NCBI RefSeq assembly: GCF_003664645.1
Contig: NZ_RCHC01000021.1
Span: forward strand, 1-54,305
Reading direction: 5' to 3'
Origin: Acinetobacter chengduensis
GTDB taxonomy: Bacteria; Pseudomonadota; Gammaproteobacteria; Pseudomonadales; Moraxellaceae
Length of the DNA: 54,305 nucleotides
Position 1 is the first letter of the stretch; every line of letters starts with the position of its first letter. Below the pieces are notes generated by a model that did not search any database, was not told where the DNA came from, and saw only the letters and a list, made by a program, of their open reading frames with translations. Shown here piece after piece: positions 42,697-51,547 of this stretch. The translations under genes were made by a program, and so were the position numbers.

Positions 42697-44157
42697 ATGG
42701 TTGAAGTTGAATTAAAATTTCAGATTCCAGAAGCACGACGCGCAGCATTGCTTAAAGCAATCGATCCAAAAAAATCAGAACAGATTCAACTTAAAGCCAA
42801 ATATTTTGATACTGCCGATAAATTACTGGCACAACAACATGCCGCAGTGCGCCAGCGTTTAGAAGGCGATCGCTGGGTACAAACATTGAAAGCTGCTGGG
42901 AAAACCCATATTGAGCGCTTTGAACACAACCTTGATTTAGGTGTACATGAGATTGCACCTGAACTCAATCTAGCAATTTATCAGCAACATCTAGAAGCTT
43001 TACAGGTGCTACAAAATGCCTTGGGCAATCAAGTTGATCAACTGCAATTACAGTTTGAAACTGACATTCTGCGCACTTGCCGTGTGATTCAATACGAAGA
43101 CGCTGAAATTGAAGTGAGTCTAGATGTGGGCTGTATTCGCACTCAACATGCAGAACACAGCGTGCATGAGGTTGAGTTTGAATTGAAACAGGGATCTATT
43201 CAGTCTTTACTGGCATTTTGCTTTGAATGGGTTAAAAAGTACCAACTTTGGCTGGATGTTCGCAGTAAAGCTGAAATTGGCAACTTATTGGTTGCTTCGC
43301 AATTGGTTAGCCCTGCTGTAGTCTCTAAAGACTTTGTCCTCAGTAAAAAAGACCCAGCGAGCCAAAACTTGCGTGCCTTGGTTGCACAGCAAATGCAGCA
43401 TTTATTGCCTAATATTGCAGCCATTTCAGCCTCGGTTGCCACACCAGAGCACATGCAAGAAGCACGCAATGCACTCAAGCATTTACAGTTAACCATTAGC
43501 TTGTTTAAAGACTGGAACCCCGATGTTTCAGACAAATGGGGCTATCAATTAGATGCTTTTAAGCAACAGTTTGATCAGTTACAACACTTTGAACACATGC
43601 GCGATACGCTGGGTGCTTTTTTACAAAACCCGACCACTGCAGAGAATTTGGCAAAAGATATTTTATATGCCAAAGAAAAGCTGGGGAATTTGGTCAAATC
43701 CACACTCAATGTGCATCATTATTTAGAACTGATGATGTTCAGCCTGAATAACACTCAGCATGTGCAGAGTCATGATTTAAAATGGTATGCACACAATACA
43801 CTGCAACAGCAGTACAAGTTGCTACAAGACAGCCTCACAGTTGCAGACATCACTGACTTTGAAAGTTTGGACGTATTGGCTCGACATATTCAAGAGTTAA
43901 AATTTAGCTTCCCAATTTTAACTTCTATTTACGATGTGAAAAATCTACAGAAATACGGCAAAGCTCTGAATGATGCACAATTAGCAGCACATGAATATCA
44001 AGTCCTGTCTTCTTCTGCTCAGTATATTCAACAAACTGAACTCGAAGCCAGTGATTGGTTTGTACTTGGCTGGTTAACAGCAAAACAAGAAGTGTATGCT
44101 CAGCGCTTACTGGAAGCGACTGAACAATTTTTAGTGAGTCGTAAATTAATTAAATAA
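42697..44157 (+). CDS. CYTH-domain inorganic triphosphatase with CHAD-like C-terminal domain
   Basis: The 486-residue protein starts with the CYTH signature ExExK (VEVELKF, Glu3, Glu5, Lys7). Further tunnel residues follow in VRQRLEGDRWVQTLKA and the acidic IEVSLDVGCI strand, then VEFELKQG. From about residue 215 a CHAD-like domain follows with many helices and His residues (HMQEARNALKHLQLTIS, HFEHMRDTLGAF). This is the layout of E. coli YgiF, a triphosphatase that cleaves inorganic triphosphate; CHAD binds polyphosphate. The gene is single, with its own bidirectional terminator. Confidence 0.9.
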   Translation: MVEVELKFQIPEARRAALLKAIDPKKSEQIQLKAKYFDTADKLLAQQHAAVRQRLEGDRWVQTLKAAGKTHIERFEHNLDLGVHEIAPELNLAIYQQHLEALQVLQNALGNQVDQLQLQFETDILRTCRVIQYEDAEIEVSLDVGCIRTQHAEHSVHEVEFELKQGSIQSLLAFCFEWVKKYQLWLDVRSKAEIGNLLVASQLVSPAVVSKDFVLSKKDPASQNLRALVAQQMQHLLPNIAAISASVATPEHMQEARNALKHLQLTISLFKDWNPDVSDKWGYQLDAFKQQFDQLQHFEHMRDTLGAFLQNPTTAENLAKDILYAKEKLGNLVKSTLNVHHYLELMMFSLNNTQHVQSHDLKWYAHNTLQQQYKLLQDSLTVADITDFESLDVLARHIQELKFSFPILTSIYDVKNLQKYGKALNDAQLAAHEYQVLSSSAQYIQQTELEASDWFVLGWLTAKQEVYAQRLLEATEQFLVSRKLIK

Positions 44158-44184
44158 CTAAGCGAAATAGGCTTTTACTGTACA

Positions 44185-44214
44185 TAAAAAAGCAGACACC
44201 TGTCTGCTTTTTAT
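44185..44214. terminator. Bidirectional terminator
   Basis: AGCAGACA and TGTCTGCT around a CC centre, with A residues upstream and TTTTTATT downstream. It separates the CYTH gene from the convergent 210-residue gene. Confidence 0.88.
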
Positions 44215-44274
44215 TGGATAGATCAGTATCAACATGCTTATTAGATACGGCGTATTGAAACTTCAGTTATATGC

Positions 44275-44907
44275 TTAACGATTTTTTCCAAAAACCTTCC
44301 ATGTATTATTATCTGCCAAGGCATCTGCATAGCTATCACTACGCTGTTTGCGGGGTTTATCACGTGCGTCCACCAATTTAAAATCAGGTTCTACACTTAA
44401 TACTATGCCATTCACATAGAACCGTGTTCGCGTGTAATCACTTTGCCCATGCTGAAAAACATAAGTTCTTAAATCAATAAATTCTCGATGTGCGACTAAA
44501 ACTGCTGTTTCATCACTATCCAACCAACGACGCATCGCCAATACCTGCTCCGCTTCATATTGGCCACATTTTTCAATTAAGCTCGCAATACCGCGAAAGC
44601 TTTTAGATTCTTTAGCTCTGGTTTTATTAATTCGAATACGGTCTACATAAAAATAAAACAACGGTAAATTTAAATGACTTGGCAAATGAATCGCATCCAT
44701 CACCTCATCATCCATAAACGGTTGAAATAAGTCTTGTGCCCTTTCAATCAGACCCGTCCACTGTTGATAGTATTCATCAACCTCCGCCTTCGTTCCGTAG
44801 TAGATCGGGAGGCCTTCAACATTGGCTAAATTTGCAGGTGGCCAAATATTTTGACGTAATAAAGCAATATCACTTTTTAGGCTTTGTACTGCAATGGCAT
44901 CTTGCAT
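44275..44907 (-). CDS. Hypothetical protein (210 aa)
   Basis: This 210-residue soluble protein has no signal peptide or membrane segment. It is rich in aromatic and charged residues (EVDEYYQQWTGLIERAQDL, LPLFYFYVDRIRIN) and ends in a basic, Lys/Arg-rich segment (DARDKPRKQRSDS). I do not recognise a family. It is convergent with the CYTH gene and divergent from the DUF3144 gene, with no operon partner. A start at MQDAIAVQSLK (44907) is natural, with GGATG just upstream. Confidence 0.7.
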   Translation of the reverse strand: MQDAIAVQSLKSDIALLRQNIWPPANLANVEGLPIYYGTKAEVDEYYQQWTGLIERAQDLFQPFMDDEVMDAIHLPSHLNLPLFYFYVDRIRINKTRAKESKSFRGIASLIEKCGQYEAEQVLAMRRWLDSDETAVLVAHREFIDLRTYVFQHGQSDYTRTRFYVNGIVLSVEPDFKLVDARDKPRKQRSDSYADALADNNTWKVFGKNR

Positions 44908-45017
44908 GAGGCATCCATTTTATTGCTTAGGCTATTTTTAGATTATGTCAAAGTTTTATTTTCTGCAAGGCTTTGCCTATAATTAGGCTTTAAGATTTTA
45001 GATGTCAGGAAAAATTC

Positions 45018-45413
45018 ATGGTTCAAAAGATTGAAGCAACCGATGTAACCGAAGAAGAAGCGTTAAATGCGGCATTCTTTGAACGTGCAGATGAATTTAT
45101 TAAACTCGCAAATGAATTTAGCCGTGTAGAAAAAGGTAGCGAAGAAAAACCTGCTGAAAAACGTGGCCAAATTAGTGCTGCTATGTTGTTTGGTACCGCG
45201 CGTTTTAATACTTGGGTGGCTGCCAATAACTTCAAAGACGGTAATGAAATGCGTGATGCCAAAGAGCAAGTGATGTCTTATGTATTACAGCAATTTCAAA
45301 TGATGCTGGAAGACAACTATGACGAATACTGCGAACAGTTTGAAAACTACCTCCGCTTCCGTCACAACGAAGAATTCCATGCCAATAAGCATAAGCACGA
45401 TCATAATCACTAA
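45018..45413 (+). CDS. DUF3144-family protein with His-rich tail
   Basis: The 131-residue protein fits DUF3144: AFFERADEFIKLANEFSRV near the start, SAAMLFGTARFNTWVAANNF in the middle and a long final helix. The C-terminus ends in a His-Lys string (FHANKHKHDHNH) that could bind metal. The family's function is unknown. AGGAAAAATTC precedes the ATG with good spacing. It is single and followed by a clear terminator. Confidence 0.85.
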   Translation: MVQKIEATDVTEEEALNAAFFERADEFIKLANEFSRVEKGSEEKPAEKRGQISAAMLFGTARFNTWVAANNFKDGNEMRDAKEQVMSYVLQQFQMMLEDNYDEYCEQFENYLRFRHNEEFHANKHKHDHNH

Positions 45414-45420
45414 GTGATTG

Positions 45421-45450
45421 AATAAAGCTCCTTTGGGAGCTTTATTCTTT
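45421..45450 (+). terminator. Terminator of the DUF3144 gene
   Basis: AATAAAGCTCC, loop TTT, GGGAGCTTTATT followed by CTTTT. Confidence 0.9.
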
Positions 45451-45567
45451 TATAGCTTAGCTAAATGCTATTAAAACAACCATTTGTCACTTTTTCATTC
45501 TGTTTTGCTGTTTTATTCGCTCAGACCTTTTATATTAAAAATAGATTGCTGCAAACAAAGGACAGTC

Positions 45568-46632
45568 ATGCATCAGCTCGGTTTTTCTATTATTGATGCC
45601 CACATTCATCAATGGGACCCCTATAACACGCCTCATGCTGCCAAAATGGCAGTGAAACTCTTGGGGAAACACCCTTATTTACTCGATAAAATGATGCGTC
45701 TTGTAAAATCCGAAGACCTCATTGAGACTGTCGGATTAACACAACACGTGACAGCGCCTTATTTGCCTAAGAATTATAAAGCAGATCTTGGCGACTACGA
45801 TGTCGATAAAGTCGTCCATGTTGAAGCTAATTGGCACCATCAAAAGGGCAAAGCTGTGGTCGCTGAAACGGAGTTTGTCTCTAAATTAGATTTTCAGGCC
45901 CAACATTTGACTTTAGCTGGCATTGTAGGGACTGCCGATCCACGTGATGCCAACTTTAAAAAGATTTTAAAACTGCATCAGGCAGCATCACCACTATTTC
46001 GTGGCATTCGTAAAATGGCTGCATACCATGAAGATCCTAAAATTCATGCATGGACAGATGAGCCACATTTATATACCAACAAAAAATTTATGAAAGGCTT
46101 TGAAGCCTTAGCTTCAATGAATTTAAGCTTTGATGCTTGGACTTATTCGAGCCAATTGACAGACCTCATTCAGTTAGCCAAAACGTTCCCAGAAACCTCC
46201 ATTGTACTGGATCACTTTGGTACACCAGCAGGCCTCTTTGGCCCTGTAGGTTCACATACTGGCTTAACCAAAACAGCGCGTGAAAATATACTATTTCATT
46301 GGCAAGAAGACATGGCCGAATTAGCAACTTTACCCAATGTTTATACCAAAATGTCTGGACTATTTATGCCAATTTTGGGTCATCAATTCCATAAACAAAA
46401 ACGGCTAGCCAGTAAAACCGAAGTCTTTGATTTGGCCTATCCTTTAATTAGCCATGTATTACACTGTTTTGGGCCGTATCGAATCATGTTTGCTTCTAAC
46501 TTTCCTATGGATAGTGTAAGCACCAGTTTAGTCAATATTATTGATGCCTTTAGTGATGCTATAGCCGTATCGCACCCAGACGCTTTAAGCCTCGTATTCC
46601 GTGATAACGCCAAACAGTTCTATCGCCTGTAA
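45568..46632 (+). CDS. Amidohydrolase-family (PF04909-like) metal-dependent hydrolase
   Basis: The 354-residue TIM-barrel protein has the metal-binding HxH near its start (DAHIHQWD, His12 and His14), the conserved VLDHFGTPAG strand and a final MFASNFPMD with the catalytic-type Asp. This matches the amidohydrolase-2 family, which includes 2-pyrone-4,6-dicarboxylate lactonase-like and decarboxylase-like enzymes. AAGGA seven bases before ATG 45568 fixes the start; a long upstream frame from 45484 is rejected. It is a single gene whose substrate cannot be told. A bidirectional terminator follows. Confidence 0.9.
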   Translation: MHQLGFSIIDAHIHQWDPYNTPHAAKMAVKLLGKHPYLLDKMMRLVKSEDLIETVGLTQHVTAPYLPKNYKADLGDYDVDKVVHVEANWHHQKGKAVVAETEFVSKLDFQAQHLTLAGIVGTADPRDANFKKILKLHQAASPLFRGIRKMAAYHEDPKIHAWTDEPHLYTNKKFMKGFEALASMNLSFDAWTYSSQLTDLIQLAKTFPETSIVLDHFGTPAGLFGPVGSHTGLTKTARENILFHWQEDMAELATLPNVYTKMSGLFMPILGHQFHKQKRLASKTEVFDLAYPLISHVLHCFGPYRIMFASNFPMDSVSTSLVNIIDAFSDAIAVSHPDALSLVFRDNAKQFYRL

Positions 46633-46707
46633 AAGTTATGCTTTCAGTTAATGTTGTACTGGAGTCGATAGAGACTCCTAATCTCAGTTCAACGTATTGA
46701 AAGTGGC

Positions 46708-46739
46708 AATAAAAAAGCGCCCTAAGGCGCTTTTTTATT
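46708..46739. terminator. Bidirectional terminator
   Basis: AGCGCC, loop CTAA, GGCGCT with A and T tracts on both sides. It lies between the amidohydrolase gene and the convergent M16 peptidase gene. Confidence 0.92.
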
Positions 46740-46756
46740 GCTTCATTTTAAATTAA

Positions 46757-49540
46757 TTAGTTTTGCTTTAAGGCTGAAGGTGGTTGATTAACCATTTTAC
46801 CGTATTGATCTGCCATCACCTCAACCAAACCATCTAGATGAATGTATTTTTGAATGACCGCATCAATGTCTGCTTTGGTTAATTTCGCAATCGCCTGATC
46901 ACGTGCTTCACGTTCAGCCAAAGTACGACCATGTTCCATTTGTGGAATCAGCATCGAATGGATATTGCGCTCATCTTCTAAAGAGGTGACACGTTTTTTC
47001 AATATGCTCGCTTTAGCCGCTTCTACTTCCTGCTCAGTTACGCCCTTGCTGAGCATGTCATTTAACACTTTATGCACAGCTTGTGACACTTGTGCTGACT
47101 TACCTGCTGTGTAATTCGCCCCAATTCCCAAAGCACCAGAGTCTTTCCAACTGCTCAAGCTCAAAGAACTACTAAAACCATAGACCAGTGCATTCTTTTC
47201 GCGGAGTTCTTGCGCTAAACGCGAAGACAATTGCGAGTCACCTAAAATATGACGGAACACTTGCAAAGCAGGCGTATCTGCGTGGTATGAGCCCACTGGG
47301 AAAGATAATACAGCCTGATAGCTACCAAATTCACGTTGCTCCGAAAGTGCATGAACTTTCGTTGCTTTTAATGCTGTATAGTCAGTTTCCAAGCGCTCAA
47401 AAGGCTCTTTAGTCGACCACTGCGAAAATTCTTTTTTCAAAAATTTCTGCATGTTTTTGGCATCAAAATCGCCAGTCACAGCAATATTTACCCGCTGAGT
47501 TTTAAAGAACTGTTGATACAACTGCATCACTTGCTCACGTGTAGCTGCTTCATACTGCTTTTTCACTAAATCAGGTTCAAAGTGATAGCGTAAATCACCC
47601 GGTTGATACTTTTCCAACATCCGTGATAGGGTCATGCCTGCTACGGTATCAGGCTCTGTATATGGACGATCTAAACCCGATAAGCTCTGGGATTTAATTA
47701 AATCAAACTGGCTTTGCTCAAAAGTTGGCGCGGTCACTACGGCCATAAAGTATTTAAAAAATTCGTCAAATTTTTCTTTTTTGGCTGAAATATTTAAACT
47801 TAGACCATTAGAACTTGCACTGACTGACGCACCACCACCACTTTCAATAATTTTATCTGTGATGTTTTGCAGGCTTTGCTCAGCCGATGCCCTAAACAAC
47901 AAATATGCAGTGAGATCTAACACCTCACCTTTATTCATGAGGGATTGCGCTGTACCAAAGTCCAAGGAAATAGTCGCATAGGTCTTGTCATCACGTGTCT
48001 GTGTTGGGAACAGCGCGTATTGAATGCCATTTTTAAGTTTACCACGTTGAATTTGTTGTTCTTTCGAAGTCAAATAACCTTTCGATTGTTCAACATATTG
48101 TTTTACTTCCGCTTGATAGGAAGCGACATCTTTTAGTGGTTCTTCAGTCTGTGTGGTCGCGCCTAAAGTTTTGGCAGGCTCTGCCACCTTTTGTGTTTGT
48201 GCTTTTTTCTGATCTTCAGGTGTAGGTAAAATATTACCAACAATACGATTTTCAGGAACTAAAAAATCCTTATAGGTACGATTGACTTCATCGACTGTGA
48301 GTTTTTGCAAATCGTCTAAATCTTTAAAGTATTTAGACCAATTACCATCATAAGCGACATAGTAATCACTAATTCGTGTACCCAATGCAGCTGCATTATT
48401 TTTAATTGAATCGGCCTGATTACGCGTCATAGCCTTAACACGATTGAGCTCTACTTCATTAAATGCTTGGCTTTGTTCAACACCTTTATTTAAAGTTGTT
48501 TGAACTTGTTGAGCATTTTGGTTTGGCGCATATACTGCCCCCATAAATACCAAGTTAAAATCACGGTCTAACCACGTACTGGACTGCACACCGTTGGCGA
48601 TACCACTTTCTACGATATCTTTATACAAATGACCACTCGGTTGCAGTGAATAAAGTACAGGCGATGCAGATAAAGCCGTGGTGATTGAATCATTTGCACC
48701 ATTCAAATAAATATTGAATTTGGCTAAATCGCTACCCTTTTGTACGCTAAATTCACGTTGTTTGATATCTTTACCGCGAATAGTTGGCACAATAGTTTGC
48801 GCAGGTACAGTACGTGAAGCAATCGGGCTAAATTGCGCATCAATTTGCTTCAATACTGCTTGTGCATCAAATTTCCCAGACAGCACCATCACCGCATTAT
48901 TCGGCGCATACCAAGTACGATAAAACTGATTCAATTCTTGCATCTTAATAGATTGCAGTTCTTTTAAATCACCAATAGGCAAACGCCCTAAATATTGGTT
49001 GCCATAGGCTGATTTAAATATTTGATCCATCAGCACTGAAAATGGCTGATCTAAACGAATTTCACGCTCACGCTTCACAATTGCAATTTCTGAAGGTACA
49101 TATTTTTCTTGTAAAACCAACTTGTCCATTCGCTCAGCTTCTAAATGAATCACTTCATTGAGTACGCTCTGCTCAGGACGAATAATATTGGTATATTTTG
49201 TCGAATAGTAATCTGTACTGGCATTGGTGCCTAATGTGTACTGATCCAAACGACGCTGAAATTCTTCACCTTTAATATTTTTTGTGCCTTTAAAGGCCAA
49301 ATGTTCTAGCAGATGCGCCAGCCCCCCTTTACCTTGCGGATCATTTAACGAACCTGTACGGTAAATCGTATTCATAAATACTTTATTTTCTTTATCATTC
49401 GGCGCAAGAATAATTCGAAAACCATTGTCTAATGTATATTCTTGAATGTTATTGTCTGTTTTGATCAAAACAGGTTGAGCAAGCACTGTGCCAGTCGAAG
49501 CTAATAAAACAAGCGACAGCGTGAGTTGTGTTAAACGCAT
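46757..49540 (-). CDS. M16-family zinc metallopeptidase (PqqL-like)
   Basis: This 927-residue exported protein has a signal peptide (about residues 1-22) and two M16 halves. The zinc motif HxxEH is at 76-80 (GGLAHLLEHLAFKGT), with Glu158 as the probable third ligand. The second half is the inactive-type M16 domain. Length and layout match the two-domain periplasmic M16 peptidases such as PqqL and FusC, which have been linked to iron uptake. A Fur-type box lies 50 bases upstream, consistent with that. It is a single gene in this direction. Confidence 0.9.
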   Translation of the reverse strand: MRLTQLTLSLVLLASTGTVLAQPVLIKTDNNIQEYTLDNGFRIILAPNDKENKVFMNTIYRTGSLNDPQGKGGLAHLLEHLAFKGTKNIKGEEFQRRLDQYTLGTNASTDYYSTKYTNIIRPEQSVLNEVIHLEAERMDKLVLQEKYVPSEIAIVKREREIRLDQPFSVLMDQIFKSAYGNQYLGRLPIGDLKELQSIKMQELNQFYRTWYAPNNAVMVLSGKFDAQAVLKQIDAQFSPIASRTVPAQTIVPTIRGKDIKQREFSVQKGSDLAKFNIYLNGANDSITTALSASPVLYSLQPSGHLYKDIVESGIANGVQSSTWLDRDFNLVFMGAVYAPNQNAQQVQTTLNKGVEQSQAFNEVELNRVKAMTRNQADSIKNNAAALGTRISDYYVAYDGNWSKYFKDLDDLQKLTVDEVNRTYKDFLVPENRIVGNILPTPEDQKKAQTQKVAEPAKTLGATTQTEEPLKDVASYQAEVKQYVEQSKGYLTSKEQQIQRGKLKNGIQYALFPTQTRDDKTYATISLDFGTAQSLMNKGEVLDLTAYLLFRASAEQSLQNITDKIIESGGGASVSASSNGLSLNISAKKEKFDEFFKYFMAVVTAPTFEQSQFDLIKSQSLSGLDRPYTEPDTVAGMTLSRMLEKYQPGDLRYHFEPDLVKKQYEAATREQVMQLYQQFFKTQRVNIAVTGDFDAKNMQKFLKKEFSQWSTKEPFERLETDYTALKATKVHALSEQREFGSYQAVLSFPVGSYHADTPALQVFRHILGDSQLSSRLAQELREKNALVYGFSSSLSLSSWKDSGALGIGANYTAGKSAQVSQAVHKVLNDMLSKGVTEQEVEAAKASILKKRVTSLEDERNIHSMLIPQMEHGRTLAEREARDQAIAKLTKADIDAVIQKYIHLDGLVEVMADQYGKMVNQPPSALKQN

Positions 49541-49590
49541 ATTTATTTATTGACCTTCATGTAACATTTCAAATGTTTTACGACACAATT

Positions 49591-49614
49591 ATAAGAGAAT
49601 GATTCTCATTTTAT
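49591..49614. promoter_or_regulatory. Candidate Fur box upstream of the M16 peptidase
   Basis: GAGAATGATTCTC at 49595-49607 is a perfect palindrome extended by ATAA and ATTTTAT on the two sides. It matches the GATAATGATAATC-like Fur consensus well. It lies 51-74 bases before the peptidase start, where a repressor would block transcription. No such site is seen at the adjacent PhzF gene. Confidence 0.75.
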
Positions 49615-49670
49615 GGCATGTTTTGTAGTATTTTTTTCATAATTTTGTCTTTTAAGCACTGCTTTCATTC

Positions 49671-49714
49671 ATTGTATGCATGATTATCTTCATTTGAATA
49701 ATCGTGCATACAAT
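49671..49714. repeat. Long inverted repeat (17-bp arms, one mismatch)
   Basis: ATTGTATGCATGATTAT at 49671-49687 is inverted at 49698-49714 with one mismatch, around a 10-base loop. No T-tract follows on either strand. It lies downstream of the PhzF-like gene and about 130 bases upstream of the M16 peptidase start. It may be a terminator-like RNA hairpin or a palindromic operator. Confidence 0.7.
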
Positions 49715-49766
49715 TTAGAATTTATATCGTACTTAAAAGACTCATCATAAAATATAGATATCACAA

Positions 49767-50603
49767 TTAAAGGATATCTACATCAATTTCTGCCTGCATA
49801 TATAATTTTGCATAGCCAGATATTTCAATCCGATCATTACCTAATAACGTACAATGGAGTTCTCCGCCACGTTTAGACGCTTGATAAGCTGACACAGTGC
49901 TTTGACCTAGCTTATCTGCCCAAAGTGGTGCAATTGCCGTGTGAATTGAACCCGTAACAGGATCTTCGTCAATTCCATTGGCTGGCGCGAAATAACGTGA
50001 TACACAGTCGTACTGTTGCCCCAATGAAGTAATAGCAACATCTCGTGGCGATTGTGTCTCCGATGCTGTAATAGCTGTCCGTATTTTTCCTAAGGTTTTT
50101 AAGAGCTCTAAATTGGGCTGTTCATCTAGTACATCTTGTACGGTTTCGTATACCACAATATACGCCTGCGTATTTAAATACACATGTTTAAAGGGCTTCG
50201 TTAAAGCTTGGCGAAGTTCATCAGGATACTCTGTTACAAGGCTAGCTCTGCGCTGTGGAAAATTCATTTTGATTTTGCCATCAGCTTCTTGCTCCACAAT
50301 AAAAATACCCAAGTTTTTCACATGAAAATGAATTTTTTGGGCTTGCGTGTAGTCTTTAAACAGTACAAAACTGCTGGCCAAAGTGGCATGGCCACAAAAA
50401 TTGACTTCAGTGGTTGGGGTAAACCAACGGATCTCAAAATTTTCTGCATCTATTGGCTTTACAAAAGCCGTTTCAGATAGGTTATTTTCCATGGCAATAT
50501 TGAGCATCAGCTCATCGGTGAGCCATTCATCCAACACCAATACCGCAGCTGGATTGCCCTTAAACAAAGCTGCCGTAAAAGCATCTACTTGATACATTTT
50601 CAT
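49767..50603 (-). CDS. PhzF-family epimerase/isomerase-like protein
   Basis: The 278-residue protein has the PhzF layout: YQVDAFTAALFKGNPAAVLVLD at the start, the catalytic Glu44 in NNLSETAFV, and RWFTPTTEVNFCGHATLA. The second half shows SRYFAPANGIDEDPVTGSIHTAIAPLWA, the mirror of the first domain. PhzF isomerises a phenazine precursor; most members outside phenazine clusters act on unknown substrates. No phenazine genes are here. It is transcribed leftward and is divergent from the flavin reductase gene. Confidence 0.9.
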   Translation of the reverse strand: MKMYQVDAFTAALFKGNPAAVLVLDEWLTDELMLNIAMENNLSETAFVKPIDAENFEIRWFTPTTEVNFCGHATLASSFVLFKDYTQAQKIHFHVKNLGIFIVEQEADGKIKMNFPQRRASLVTEYPDELRQALTKPFKHVYLNTQAYIVVYETVQDVLDEQPNLELLKTLGKIRTAITASETQSPRDVAITSLGQQYDCVSRYFAPANGIDEDPVTGSIHTAIAPLWADKLGQSTVSAYQASKRGGELHCTLLGNDRIEISGYAKLYMQAEIDVDIL

Positions 50604-50651
50604 TGTATAAATTCCAAATAACCTATGTGTATTTTATGAGCTTTTATGCAT

Positions 50652-50669
50652 GCATATCATCTAATATGC
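50652..50669. repeat. Small perfect inverted repeat in the divergent promoter
   Basis: GCATAT, CATCTA, ATATGC at 50652-50669, between the PhzF-like gene and the flavin reductase gene. Possible operator or chance. Confidence 0.35.
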
Positions 50670-50721
50670 TATATGTTATGTAACGACTCGCCAAACTTTT
50701 AATCCGCTATTTATCCTAATT

Positions 50722-51309
50722 ATGAATGAGCTCAATTTAATTCCTCATATACTGCCCGTACCTCTGGAAAAAGCCTATCGCTTACTTAATCATGGCCCAA
50801 CGGTTTTAGTATCTGCGCAAGATCAAACACATATAGGCGTAATGACTGCTGCATGGGCCTGCCCTGTCGAATTCAAACCTGCCAAAGTGAGCGTGGTACT
50901 CGATAAAAGCACCATGACCCGAACCATCATTGAAAATTCAGGTTACTTTGTTTTACAAGTTCCCAATCTAAAACAACTCAAAATGGTTTATGCACTCGGC
51001 ATGATGAGCCAACACGATGCGCCTGAAAAACTTCGCCAATGTGGCGTGAATCTATTCCATTTTCCACATTCAACACTTCCCGCAGTTGAGGGTTGCTCTG
51101 CATGGTTATTGTGTACATTAATAGTCGAACCTCACCATCAGCAGCAACACGATTTGTTTATAGGTGAAGTGATCCATGCCTATGCAGATGAACGTATATT
51201 TAAAGATGGGCATTGGTTATTTGATCAAGCCTCAGAAGATTGGAAAAGTCTACATCATGTTGCGGGTGGTCATTTTTACACGATTGGCCATGCAGTATCG
51301 GTTGAATAA
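50722..51309 (+). CDS. Flavin reductase-family protein
   Basis: The 195-residue protein resembles the flavin reductase-like (PF01613) family: GPTVLVSAQDQTHIGVMTAAWACPVEF, then VSVVLDKSTMTRTIIENSGYFVLQVP and VEGCSAWLLCTLIVEPH with DLFIGEVIHAYAD. These flavoproteins bind FMN and pass electrons or serve as small oxidoreductases. It lies divergent from the PhzF-like gene, a pairing without a recognised pathway. No obvious RBS helps the start, but ATG 50722 fits the fold. A terminator follows. Confidence 0.87.
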   Translation: MNELNLIPHILPVPLEKAYRLLNHGPTVLVSAQDQTHIGVMTAAWACPVEFKPAKVSVVLDKSTMTRTIIENSGYFVLQVPNLKQLKMVYALGMMSQHDAPEKLRQCGVNLFHFPHSTLPAVEGCSAWLLCTLIVEPHHQQQHDLFIGEVIHAYADERIFKDGHWLFDQASEDWKSLHHVAGGHFYTIGHAVSVE

Positions 51310-51327
51310 ACCTGTTCCGTATCACTT

Positions 51328-51360
51328 TAAAAAGCACAGAAATTTCCCTGTGCTTTTTAA
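51328..51360 (+). terminator. Terminator of the flavin reductase gene
   Basis: AAAAAGCACAG, loop AAATTTCC, CTGTGCTTTTT. It is symmetrical and could work in both directions. Confidence 0.88.
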
Positions 51361-51547
51361 AGCTAACTGTTAATCTTTCCACAGCAAAATAATATTAATT
51401 AGAGCTTCGAAGTCAGAGGATTAGGCTACTGCTGTAAATAGGCTTTGGTTATATTTTGTCGCATTACGATTTCAGTATTTACCTGAATAGCCATTGATTT
51501 TACAACATGCTATCTTAAGACATCCCTATTCTTCTTCGACCCGATAA

